Assembly (NCBI RefSeq): GCF_017814915.1
Contig: NZ_JAGIPZ010000009.1
Coordinates: forward strand, 154,321 to 218,320
Source: Herbaspirillum sp. LeCh32-8
GTDB lineage: Bacteria; Pseudomonadota; Gammaproteobacteria; Burkholderiales; Burkholderiaceae_D
Reading direction: 5' to 3'
DNA: 64,000 bases
The notes beneath the pieces were generated by a model that was given only the letters and a program-made list of their open reading frames with translations, was not told the origin of the DNA and searched no databases. Position 1 is the stretch's first letter; every line of letters begins with the position of its first letter. The translations under genes and the position numbers were made by a program. Positions 56,240-63,929 of this stretch are shown in pieces.

Positions 56240-57742
56240 ATGCAGAACGACCATCCCCCCGGCAACACTCCCTCCTCCTCCGCCAAGGTTCAGGCCTTGT
56301 CCGAACAGGAAACCTTCGACCTCACGCCTGTTTCGCTGTGGAAGGAAGACTACAGCGGCCTGAAGCGCCTGTTCACCGAATGGCGCGCGCAGGGCGTGAG
56401 CGACCTGCGCGGCTGGCTGCAACAGGATCACCGCCGGGCGCACGCCTGCGCGCGCGAAATCCGGGTGGTCGACGTCAACCGCCGCACGCTGGAATGGTAT
56501 GAGGCGCGCGACCTGGAGCACCTTGTGGCCAACCTCGACAAGGTGTTCCGCGACGACATGCTGGAAACCTTCATCGACGAGATGGTGCAACTGTGGGAGG
56601 GCCGGCTCAACTTCTCCAGCTACACGGTCAATTACACGCTGGGCGGCAAGCGCCTGGACATCCAGCTCTCCGGCCGCATCATGCCCGGCAGCGAAGAAAG
56701 CTGGGACTACATCCTGCTGGCGATCGAAAACGTCACCGAACGCGAAACCGCGCGCAAGAAACTCTCGCGCAGCGAAAACTACGCGCGCGGCCTGTTCGAA
56801 TATTCGCCGATCTCGTTGTGGGTGGAGGACTTCAGCCAGGTCAAACGCCTGTTCGACGACCTGCACCGCATCGGCATCACCGACTTCCGCACCTTTACCG
56901 ACGTGCATCCGGAATTCGTCGAGCGCTGCATGCAGGAGATCCGCGTGATCGACGTCAACCTGCAGACGCTGTCGATGTTCGGCGCCCCGGACAAGGCCAC
57001 GCTGCTGGCCCACCTGTCGGACGTGTTCCGCGACGACATGCGCCACCATTTCAACGAGCAGTTGATCGAGCTGTGGAACGGCAATCTGTTCCACCAGCGC
57101 GAAGTGGTCAACTACTCGCTCAACGGCGACCAGCTGCACGTGCATCTGCAGTTCTCAGTCTTCCCCGGCTATGAAGACAGCTGGGGCCTGGTGCTGGTGG
57201 CGCTGACCGATATCACGGCGCGCAAGAAGGCCGAGGCCTATCTGGAATTCCTCGGCAAGCACGACGAACTGACCAAGCTGCACAACCGCGCCTTCATGGT
57301 CGACGAACTGAACCGCCTGGAGCGCAAGGGGCCGTTCCCGGTGAGCGTGATCGTGGCCGACCTGAACGGCCTGAAAGAGGTCAACGACGAGCTCGGCCAC
57401 GCCGCCGGCGACGCCCTGCTGCGCCGCGTGGGCGAGGTGCTGGACAAGGCGGTGGAACGCCCGTGCAGCGTGGCGCGCACCGGCGGCGATGAGTTCGCCA
57501 TCCTGCTGCCGGCTACCGACGAGCGCGGCAGCGCCATGCTGATGGAGCAGATCACCAAGCTGGTCGAAGTGAACAACCAGTATTACTCCAGCGTCTCGCT
57601 GAGCCTGTCCATGGGCGCGGCCACCAGTGTGCCGGGCGAGCGTCTGGAGCATGTGGTGCAGCGCGCCGATGCGCTGATGTACGACGCCAAGCGCCAGTAC
57701 TACGCCAACACCCCCGGCCTCGAACGCCGCCAGACCGACTGA
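56240..57742 (+). CDS. Diguanylate cyclase with two duplicated PAS-like sensor domains
   Basis: The 500-residue protein has two homologous sensor domains at about residues 31-166 and 191-329 (both with SLW.ED, KRLF, EIRV.DVN, VFRDDM and NYxL.G elements) and a C-terminal GGDEF domain with intact GGDEF at 415-419, so it should make cyclic di-GMP from GTP. I see no RxxD inhibitory site at the usual position before GGDEF. There is no membrane segment; the signal is therefore cytoplasmic. The start at 56240 has an AGAAG site; the frame extends upstream but overlaps the preceding gene. The hydrolase gene follows 13 bases later. Confidence 0.9.
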   Translation: MQNDHPPGNTPSSSAKVQALSEQETFDLTPVSLWKEDYSGLKRLFTEWRAQGVSDLRGWLQQDHRRAHACAREIRVVDVNRRTLEWYEARDLEHLVANLDKVFRDDMLETFIDEMVQLWEGRLNFSSYTVNYTLGGKRLDIQLSGRIMPGSEESWDYILLAIENVTERETARKKLSRSENYARGLFEYSPISLWVEDFSQVKRLFDDLHRIGITDFRTFTDVHPEFVERCMQEIRVIDVNLQTLSMFGAPDKATLLAHLSDVFRDDMRHHFNEQLIELWNGNLFHQREVVNYSLNGDQLHVHLQFSVFPGYEDSWGLVLVALTDITARKKAEAYLEFLGKHDELTKLHNRAFMVDELNRLERKGPFPVSVIVADLNGLKEVNDELGHAAGDALLRRVGEVLDKAVERPCSVARTGGDEFAILLPATDERGSAMLMEQITKLVEVNNQYYSSVSLSLSMGAATSVPGERLEHVVQRADALMYDAKRQYYANTPGLERRQTD

Positions 57743-57755
57743 GCGGCCCGGCTCC

Positions 57756-58457
57756 ATGGAGGCGGTCAGCCGCAAGGACTTCACCCTGCAGGCCGGTGTT
57801 GAAACGCTGGCGTGCGACATCATCAGCACGCCCGGCTGCGGCGACGTGCACACCCTCTTCTTGCACGGCGCCGGCCACAGCACGCGGCAACGGCAATGGC
57901 CGGTGCGCGAAGCGCTGGCGCGGCTGGGCCATGCCAGCGCTGCCATCGATTTCTCCGGCCACGGCGACAGCAGCGCGTTGCAAGCCAACTCCCTGGCCAA
58001 ACGACTGGCCGAAGCGCAAAGCGCACTCGACCGGTTCTGCCGGCCGCCGCGCACCGTGGTGGGCGTGAGCATGAGCGGCGAGATCGCGATGCGCCTGGCT
58101 TGCATCGCTCAGAACCAGATCACGCATATCGTCACCATCGTCGGCGCCATCTACGACGGCGCGGCGTTTCATCTTCCCTTCGGTCCCGATTTCAGCGCGG
58201 CGCTGCGCCGTCCCGATAGCTGGCGCGACGCCCACGTGCTGCAGCAGATCAGCGGCTATCGCGGCCGTATCACGCTGGTGCGTGCGGCCGAAGACAAAGT
58301 TATTCCGAGTGAGATTGCCGGATTGATTCGCGAGAACGCGGGCGCGGCTGCCGACTGCCGCATCGTCGACCTGCCCGGCGTGGATCACCGGGTCAGCGAA
58401 CGCAGCGCGGAGGATGAAGCGCTGCGCGAATTGCTGGCGCAATTGATCGCCAACTGA
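57756..58457 (+). CDS. Alpha/beta hydrolase
   Basis: This 233-residue protein has the alpha/beta-hydrolase pattern: oxyanion HGAG near residue 38, nucleophile S105 in the elbow GVSMSG (the last Gly of GxSxG is Ser), acid D180 in AAEDKV and H211 in GVDHRV. It lacks a signal peptide. The substrate, probably an ester or thioester, is unknown. It is 13 bases after the diguanylate cyclase gene and likely co-transcribed with it. Confidence 0.85.
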   Translation: MEAVSRKDFTLQAGVETLACDIISTPGCGDVHTLFLHGAGHSTRQRQWPVREALARLGHASAAIDFSGHGDSSALQANSLAKRLAEAQSALDRFCRPPRTVVGVSMSGEIAMRLACIAQNQITHIVTIVGAIYDGAAFHLPFGPDFSAALRRPDSWRDAHVLQQISGYRGRITLVRAAEDKVIPSEIAGLIRENAGAAADCRIVDLPGVDHRVSERSAEDEALRELLAQLIAN

Positions 58458-58479
58458 CGGCTCATCACCCCGCACGCGC

Positions 58480-58507
58480 GAATGCCGGCGGCGCCGCCCG
58501 CGCATTC
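58480..58507. terminator. Hairpin between convergent genes, possible terminator
   Basis: GAATGC (58480-58485) pairs with GCATTC (58502-58507) around a self-complementary GC-rich loop. It lies between the convergent hydrolase and MAIDTS genes. There is no T-tract, so termination is uncertain. Confidence 0.4.
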
Positions 58508-58540
58508 ACATCACCCCCGCCAATTGCAGCGCCAGATCGC

Positions 58541-59374
58541 TTAAGCCGTCACCGACAGCAATGCCCCCGTCACGCCCTGATTGGAAATGTCCTGGCTGAT
58601 GGTATCGGCCAGGTCGGGATTGGCCTGCAGCACCTGCGCCAGTTGCTGGGCATAGGTGGTGTCGATGCCGGCGTAGCCGCCGTTCGGGTTGTACAGGCTG
58701 GCGGTCGATGCCGGCGCCGCGGCCAGGCCCGACAGCACACCGGCGTAGAACAGGCCGGAGGCTTCGTTTGCATTGAGGCTGGCATTGGTGCCGTTGATCG
58801 TGGTGGCGCTAGCCTGGGCTGCCTGCTGACCGGCGGCTGCCTGGGCGTCTGCGGTGTCCTGCGCCGCCTGGGCATCTGCGGCATCCTGCGCGGCCTGCGT
58901 ATCGGCCGCATCTTGCGCAGCCTGCGCGTCGGCGGCGTCCTGAGCGGCTTGCGCATCAGCCGCGTCCTGCGCCGCCTGGGCGTCGGCCGCCTCTTGCGCC
59001 GCGGCATCCTCGGCCGCCTGTTCGGCGGCGGCCTGCGCCGCTTCTTGGGCTTGCGCCTGCGCGGTGGCGATGGTTTGCGCCACGGTGTTGGCGGTGTTCA
59101 GCGCCACGGCCGTGTTCAGCAAACCGGCCGGATTAAGCAGGCCGGAGGCGTTATAGGTCAGCGGCTGCTGGGCCAGCAGGTTGGCATTGGACAGCGACAC
59201 CACCACTGAAGCGTCGGCGGCCAGATTGACCGCATTCTGCAAGGCAGACTGATTGACCGCTGCGCTGGATGGATTGGCGTTGGCGCTGTTGGCGGCAACG
59301 GCGCTGTTCACGGCGGTGGCGGTAAGGTAGGCCGACGTCAGCGCGTTCAGGTTATTGCTTGTATCGATAGCCAT
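58541..59374 (-). CDS. MAIDTS-family acidic protein A with a 9-residue tandem repeat
   Basis: I do not recognise this 277-residue protein. It is Ala/Asn/Gln/Ser-rich and contains no Lys, Arg, His, Cys or Trp. Three parts are visible: an N-terminal module (AVNLAADASVVVSL...LTYNASGL, about 48-80), six copies of AADAQAAQD-type repeats at residues 129-182, and a C-terminal module (about 203-277) ending LLSVTA. Modules one and three match the paralogue 260 bases upstream. There is no Sec signal; the composition resembles proteins exported by type I or other one-step systems, which is inference. The start at 59374 shares MAIDTS and an AGGT leader with the paralogue. Confidence 0.85.
   Translation of the reverse strand: MAIDTSNNLNALTSAYLTATAVNSAVAANSANANPSSAAVNQSALQNAVNLAADASVVVSLSNANLLAQQPLTYNASGLLNPAGLLNTAVALNTANTVAQTIATAQAQAQEAAQAAAEQAAEDAAAQEAADAQAAQDAADAQAAQDAADAQAAQDAADTQAAQDAADAQAAQDTADAQAAAGQQAAQASATTINGTNASLNANEASGLFYAGVLSGLAAAPASTASLYNPNGGYAGIDTTYAQQLAQVLQANPDLADTISQDISNQGVTGALLSVTA
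58829..58990. repeat. Six 27-bp tandem repeats coding for AADAQAAQD-type units
   Basis: The repeat is in frame within MAIDTS protein A (residues 129-182). Units differ mostly at third codon positions while the amino-acid sequence is kept (one Asp-Thr variant, one degenerate last unit). This suggests that the array is old or that its protein sequence is under selection. Confidence 0.85.
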
Positions 59375-59637
59375 GATCAAGACCTCAACAGTTCGTGGAT
59401 GTTGGCGGCGCGTCGGCGGTCGGCAATTGCCTACGGACCGACCTTGATGCGCACTCTTGATCAAAGCCTAGAAAAGATCACCGGCGGCAACAAGCTGAGC
59501 CGCGGCGGATCTTGTAAGTAATTGCTACCGCAGAGCGAAAAAGCGGGATTGTCTGACAGCGGAAGATGGCGCGATGGGGCTCATCAGGAGGCGCCGCAAC
59601 GCCCCGTGCTGCCGATGGCAGAGCTCAGGCAGTGAGC

Positions 59638-60162
59638 TCAGGCAGTGGTGGAAAACAAGGTGCCCACGATGCCTTGGGTTGCGAGATCGCCGACGATGGT
59701 GTCGGTCAGGTCGGGATTGGATTTGAGCAGCGAGGAGAGTTGGGAGTTCAGGCCGCTGTCGAGCCCGGTGAATTCACCGGAGCCGTTGTAGATGCCGGCT
59801 GTCGACGGATCGGTGGTCAGGCTGCCGAGGATGCCTTGGTACAGCGACTGGCTCGCCTGGTTCGCGGTCTCATCGGTGGAGGTATTGGTGGCTGCGCCGG
59901 CGTCGATGATGGCGTCGAACAATCCCACTGCGTTGTAGGTCAGGCCGCCGGCCGTGCCGATCGAGTTGCCGAGGCTGACGACTACCGATGCGTTGGCAGC
60001 GAGCTGGACCGCTTCTTCGACGGCGACCGGATTGTCGCTCGACGCAACCACGCCGCCCGAACCGCTGACCTGCGAGGACGGCGCACCGCCGGCAGCGGAC
60101 GAGGCGCCATAGCCGTAGCCGGCCGTGCTGCTGGCGGAGTTGAGCGAAGTGTCGATAGCCAT
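59638..60162 (-). CDS. MAIDTS-family acidic protein B
   Basis: This 174-residue paralogue of the preceding protein lacks the tandem repeats. It has a Gly/Ser-rich start, the shared module AVQLAANASVVVSL...LTYNAVGL at about 51-81 and the shared C-terminus SLYQGILGSL...SNPDLTDTI...GTLFSTTA. It contains one Lys (147) and no Arg, His, Cys or Trp. An AGGTGA site precedes the ATG at 60162. Both genes are on the minus strand with a 263-base gap; B is upstream. Function unknown. Confidence 0.83.
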   Translation of the reverse strand: MAIDTSLNSASSTAGYGYGASSAAGGAPSSQVSGSGGVVASSDNPVAVEEAVQLAANASVVVSLGNSIGTAGGLTYNAVGLFDAIIDAGAATNTSTDETANQASQSLYQGILGSLTTDPSTAGIYNGSGEFTGLDSGLNSQLSSLLKSNPDLTDTIVGDLATQGIVGTLFSTTA

Positions 60163-60285
60163 GATCGGTCACCTGATGAAGCTGGAGCTGATGAAGCAGG
60201 AACATTCCTGAAGAAAATTCTAGGAAAAAAGCCCGAGCTCAGCAAGGCAGTTTTGCCATTGCAACGCGCCCATCCCGTCGGCCAA

Positions 60286-60314
60286 TAAAAACGCCCGCAA
60301 TGGCGGGCGTTTTG
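60286..60314 (-). terminator. Terminator of the psd-pssA operon
   Basis: An 11-bp stem around AATG is followed on the minus strand by TTTTTATT. It lies about 35 bases past the pssA stop. Confidence 0.88.
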
Positions 60315-60349
60315 TCAGCACAGCATCAGTCGCCTGTCAGCATCCGGAC

Positions 60350-61213
60350 TCAGTGGCCGTCGCCGTGCTCATCCTCGGTCTGCACGATGCTGACGGGCTT
60401 GCCCTTGATGCGACGCCAGATATAGACACCGTAGCCAGACAGGCCATACAGCACGAACAGGCCGAACAGCACCTTGGACGGATCGCTGGAAATCAGCACC
60501 AGCAACACCACCACCAGCAAGGCCGCGATGAACGGCACGGGCTTGCGGAAGTTGACGTCCTTGAAACTGTAGAACGGCACGTTGGTGACCATGGTGATGC
60601 CGGCGTACAGGGTGATCACCCAGGCCGCCCAGCTGAGGTCGGTGCCGGCGAAGCGCAGGTCGTCCATCAGCCACACGAAGCCGGCCACCAGGGCTGCCGC
60701 CGCCGGGCTGGGCAAACCCTGGAAGTAGCGTTTGTCGACCACCGCGATGTTGGTGTTGAAACGCGCCAGGCGCAACGCGCCGCCGACGCAATAGACGAAG
60801 GCGGCCAGCCAGCCCAGCTTGCCCATGCCGCGCAGCGACCACTCATACACCACCAGCGCCGGCGCGGCACCGAAGGAGACCATGTCGGACAGGCTGTCGT
60901 ACTGCGCGCCGAACTCGCTCTGGGTGTTGGTCATGCGCGCCACGCGGCCGTCCAGGCTGTCCAGCACCATGGCCACGAAGATGGCGATCGAGGCGTAGTC
61001 GAACTTCAGGTTCATCGCCATGACAATGGCGTAGAACCCGCAGAACAGCGCCGCCGTGGTGAAGGCGTTGGGCAACAGATAGATGCCGCGCGACCGGCGG
61101 CGCGCCACGCCCTGCCCCGATTCGTCCAGCTGCGCAGAATAGGCCTTGGGCCCGCGCAGGGATTTGGGGAAAGGAATGCCGCCCTTGGCTTTGCGTCGTC
61201 GGAAAGTGGCCAT
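60350..61213 (-). CDS. pssA: CDP-diacylglycerol-serine O-phosphatidyltransferase
   Basis: The 287-residue membrane enzyme makes phosphatidylserine from CDP-diacylglycerol and serine. The CDP-alcohol phosphatidyltransferase motif is intact (DGRVAR, then G and two Asp in EFGAQYDSLSD). Several helices follow, and the N-terminal 40 residues are basic and polar (FRRRKAKGG). This is the membrane-integral type II PssA found outside the enterobacteria. It follows psd by 69 bases. Confidence 0.95.
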   Translation of the reverse strand: MATFRRRKAKGGIPFPKSLRGPKAYSAQLDESGQGVARRRSRGIYLLPNAFTTAALFCGFYAIVMAMNLKFDYASIAIFVAMVLDSLDGRVARMTNTQSEFGAQYDSLSDMVSFGAAPALVVYEWSLRGMGKLGWLAAFVYCVGGALRLARFNTNIAVVDKRYFQGLPSPAAAALVAGFVWLMDDLRFAGTDLSWAAWVITLYAGITMVTNVPFYSFKDVNFRKPVPFIAALLVVVLLVLISSDPSKVLFGLFVLYGLSGYGVYIWRRIKGKPVSIVQTEDEHGDGH

Positions 61214-61282
61214 CGATGTTTATTGTTTGGTATGCGGTAAACCGCGGCGGCAGCCTGCCGCGCGGTCGATGTTACTGTGTGA

Positions 61283-61927
61283 TCAGAGTTCGGCCAGAAT
61301 GGTTTCAGTGGCGGAGACCTTTTCACCCACCGTCACCTTGGGCGTGGCGGTCAGCGGCAGGTACACGTCCACGCGCGAACCGAAGCGAATGAAGCCGTAG
61401 CGTTGACCACGCGCCAGCGTGTCGCCGGCCTTCACATAGCACAGGATGCGGCGGGCGATCAGGCCGGCCACCTGTACGCAGGTCACGCTCTGGCCCGAGG
61501 TGGTGGTGATGGCCAGCGCATTGCGCTCGTTTTCCAGCGATGCCTTGTCGAGGTCGGCATTGACGAACTTGCCGGGGAAATACTGCACGGTTTCGATCTT
61601 GCCATCCACCGGGGCGCGGTTGGAGTGCACATTGAACACATTCATGAACACGCTGATCTTCAGCGCTTCGCGGTCGGTGTAGGGATCATGGGCACGCGCC
61701 ACCACCACGATGCGACCATCTGCCGGCGACAGCACGGCGTTGGCCTGTTGCGGAATCACGCGCGGCGGATCGCGGAAGAACTGCAGCACGAACAGCGCGA
61801 TGATCCAGAACGGGATAGACCAGCTGCCGAACAGCATGGTGACCAGCAGCGCGACGACCACGGCGATGGTCAGGAACGGCCAGCCTTCACGGGCGATAAT
61901 GGGGTGGGGATAGTGGTTATTGTTCAA
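61283..61927 (-). CDS. psd: Phosphatidylserine decarboxylase proenzyme, short form
   Basis: The 214-residue proenzyme decarboxylates phosphatidylserine to phosphatidylethanolamine. The self-cleavage site is Gly-Ser in [10 protein letters not shown] near residue 182, creating the pyruvoyl group on the small subunit. An N-terminal hydrophobic region (about 15-45) anchors it. The start codon is TTG at 61927 with a GGAG site 6-9 bases upstream. It is co-directional with pssA, so the two-step pathway is encoded together. Confidence 0.94.
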   Translation of the reverse strand: MNNNHYPHPIIAREGWPFLTIAVVVALLVTMLFGSWSIPFWIIALFVLQFFRDPPRVIPQQANAVLSPADGRIVVVARAHDPYTDREALKISVFMNVFNVHSNRAPVDGKIETVQYFPGKFVNADLDKASLENERNALAITTTSGQSVTCVQVAGLIARRILCYVKAGDTLARGQRYGFIRFGSRVDVYLPLTATPKVTVGEKVSATETILAEL

Positions 61928-62146
61928 TGTTGCTCCAATGATCGCGGAAATTTCAAAATAAAAGCGTGCCTATTCTAGTCCAGCCCCCGACAAATGCAAT
62001 GAAATGCGGCGCGCAAGCGCGGCGGGAGGAGGTTTTGCGGGGGAATTTACGCTTGTCCGCGCCGAATCGAACAAAAAAACCTGCGGCAGCGCGTCATATC
62101 AGCCGTTTTCACGGCCGCGCAGTGCCGATTTCTTGCCTGCCGACGC

Positions 62147-62659
62147 TCAATGGCGGCCGGACGACTTGACGAAGCTGAACTTCAATTCATTGCGCGACAC
62201 ACCGGTCTTGCCGCCGGTCAGTTGCATGCTGCCGATCATCACCAGCGCCTGGGCGTCGCCATAGTCGAAGCCGGTGACTTCCAGTTGCCGGCGCAGATCG
62301 CCCTGGGTCTTGTCATCGGGCTTGTCGTTGACGATGCCGGGGGCTTCCTTTTCCAGCGGCGGGCAGGCCTTGATCTCGCCGACCATTTTGGCGTAGGCGC
62401 GGCCCAAATCGACCGGGGTGGCGAACTTCCACACGCAGGAGTAGCTGTTGGAGTTGCCGCCGATGCTGCAGCTGTCGGCGCCGTCCAGCATGAAATTGGA
62501 GGCGTAGGTTCGGTCGGCGCCTTCCTTCTTCCAGCCGTCGAAATGCGATTGCGCCTGCGCGTTGATGGCGCGGATATCGGCGCAGACATCGGCGTGCGCA
62601 AGGTTGATGGATAGCAGGCCGGCTGCCAGCGACAGGGTGAGCATCTTGATTGCCTGCAT
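62147..62659 (-). CDS. Predicted periplasmic protein of unknown function
   Basis: This 170-residue protein has a clear Sec signal peptide (MQAIKMLTLSLAAGLLSINLAHA) and a mature part with four cysteines (DVCADI, DSCSIG, YSCVWK, KACPP), enough for two disulfides. I do not recognise a family. An in-frame TTG six codons upstream is possible, but the ATG at 62659 begins a better signal peptide. It follows the SIMPL-domain gene on the same strand, separated from it by a terminator hairpin. Confidence 0.78.
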   Translation of the reverse strand: MQAIKMLTLSLAAGLLSINLAHADVCADIRAINAQAQSHFDGWKKEGADRTYASNFMLDGADSCSIGGNSNSYSCVWKFATPVDLGRAYAKMVGEIKACPPLEKEAPGIVNDKPDDKTQGDLRRQLEVTGFDYGDAQALVMIGSMQLTGGKTGVSRNELKFSFVKSSGRH

Positions 62660-62668
62660 GATGGTCCC

Positions 62669-62701
62669 GAAAAACAAAAAAGGAGGCCGATTATAGCCTC
62701 C
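62669..62701 (-). terminator. Terminator after the SIMPL-domain gene
   Basis: Stem GGAGGC/GCCTCC (62682-62687 with 62696-62701) is followed on the minus strand by a T-rich run of 12 bases. It lies just past the SIMPL gene and directly before the next gene's start. Confidence 0.8.
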
Positions 62702-62739
62702 CTTCCGGTCTTCCCCCGAGGGTGAAATGCCTGGCGCGC

Positions 62740-63513
62740 TTACTTGAATCGAACCTTGCCCACCAGGCGCATGCTGACCGTGGACTCACCCGGCTCAAAG
62801 CTGGGCTCGGCCACCGAAGCCGCTTCCGGTGCCATGTCCGAGCGCATCATCGCCATCTTGGCCATCGGCGCTGCGGCGGGCGCCGTATAGTTGCCGGAAC
62901 CCTCGAAGTCCACCGTATCCAGCACGGCGTCCGACGGCGCGCGGTGCATCGAGGCGGCGATGAAGCCGATGCGCTCTTCCAGGTTCTTGTAGGTGGCGTC
63001 GATCAGCGACGCATCCAGCTTCTTGGTCGCCGCCGGGCTCAGGCCGAACTGCAGGCCGTTCAGGCTCAGCAGGCTTTGAGCGGACGATACCGTCTTGGGC
63101 AGCGCCGCCAGGTTCTGCGTGGTCATCTCCAAATACTGACCGACGCGCCAGCCCACCACCTGGCGCGCCTTGGGCGTGGCGCGGGCTTGCGGCTGCACCG
63201 GCGCCGGCTGCGGATCGGCGTAGACGGCGTAGGTGTAGTAGCCGTAGCTCTTCAGGGTGGCTTGCGGATCCTGACGCTTGAGCACGTCGATGCCCTGCTT
63301 CATCTTCTGGTTCACGCGCGAGGCGGCGGTCGCCTTGTCCTTGTCCTGCTCCTCGACCTGCAGCGTCACGCGCGCCTGGTCATTGGGCACGCTCAGTTCG
63401 CCGTTGGCCGGCACCACCAGCGTGGCGCCGCTGGTCTGCACGGTCTGCGCCTGGGCGGTGACACAGGCGGCGGCCAGCGCGGCGCCGAGCATCAGCTTAT
63501 GGGTAGGGGTCAT
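62740..63513 (-). CDS. SIMPL-domain (DUF541) periplasmic protein
   Basis: The 257-residue protein has a signal peptide (cleavage near TAQAQ, about residue 23) and a SIMPL/DUF541 domain: VVPANGELSVPNDQARVTLQVEEQ at the start and a C-terminal STVSMRLVGKVRFK strand. A segment rich in Ala, Met and Pro (about 205-235) precedes the end. Family members are envelope proteins linked to stress or oligomeric ring formation; no enzymatic role is established. It is the first gene after the right-hand non-coding region. Confidence 0.88.
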   Translation of the reverse strand: MTPTHKLMLGAALAAACVTAQAQTVQTSGATLVVPANGELSVPNDQARVTLQVEEQDKDKATAASRVNQKMKQGIDVLKRQDPQATLKSYGYYTYAVYADPQPAPVQPQARATPKARQVVGWRVGQYLEMTTQNLAALPKTVSSAQSLLSLNGLQFGLSPAATKKLDASLIDATYKNLEERIGFIAASMHRAPSDAVLDTVDFEGSGNYTAPAAAPMAKMAMMRSDMAPEAASVAEPSFEPGESTVSMRLVGKVRFK

Positions 63514-63690
63514 GATGTATCCTCGTATTCTGGTGTTATAGGGAAGGCGCCTGCACGGCGCCGGATCCTCGAATCCGACACTTCGACGCCACCCGGTCGC
63601 GTTTGGTTCTTACCCAAGTGCAACAAGGGGTAACGCATGATACAAACGGGGGTGGGTGTTGTCGAATCGGTCCGAGACGGCTTCTGCGGG

Positions 63691-63713
63691 CAGGTTGTAT
63701 TCGAAACAACCTG
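63691..63713. other. 8-bp inverted repeat (hairpin or operator)
   Basis: CAGGTTGT and ACAACCTG are perfect complements with a 7-base loop. There is no T-tract. It may be an operator upstream of the SIMPL gene or part of the repeat region. Confidence 0.35.
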
Positions 63714-63772
63714 GTGCATCCGCTTCTGCGGGCTTGCTCAGGAGGCATTGGCGCGCTTCATTGATACGCGAA

Positions 63773-63807
63773 GAACGACGCTGGGTCCCTGCTTTCGCAG
63801 GGACGAC
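63773..63807 (+). repeat. REP-like palindromic repeat, copy 1
   Basis: This 35-base element contains its own hairpin (GTCCCTGC-TTTC-GCAGGGAC). It recurs in reverse orientation at 63895-63929 with one mismatch. Short palindromic repeats containing this core are, to my knowledge, common in intergenic DNA of many proteobacteria. Confidence 0.8.
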
Positions 63808-63894
63808 ACTGCGGAGAGAGCTTGAACCCTCGGCTGTTCGAGATCCTTCCTTGCCCATCGCCCCTGCCCCAGCTCCTCGATACATTCCCTGCCC

Positions 63895-63929
63895 GTCGTT
63901 CCTGCGAAAGCAGGGACCCAGCGTCGTTC
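63895..63929 (-). repeat. REP-like palindromic repeat, copy 2 (inverted)
   Basis: Reverse complement of copy 1 with 34 of 35 bases identical. The two copies are 87 bases apart and could pair into one long stem, like a BIME. Confidence 0.8.

Noticed and set aside
58829..58990. Possible CRISPR-like array
   Set aside because: Repeats are contiguous 27-base units without spacers, in frame within a coding sequence, and no cas genes are present.
63610..63885. Short open frames in the right-edge region
   Set aside because: They run through the REP-like repeat and the hairpin, have no ribosome-binding site and encode Arg/Ser-rich sequence without motifs.
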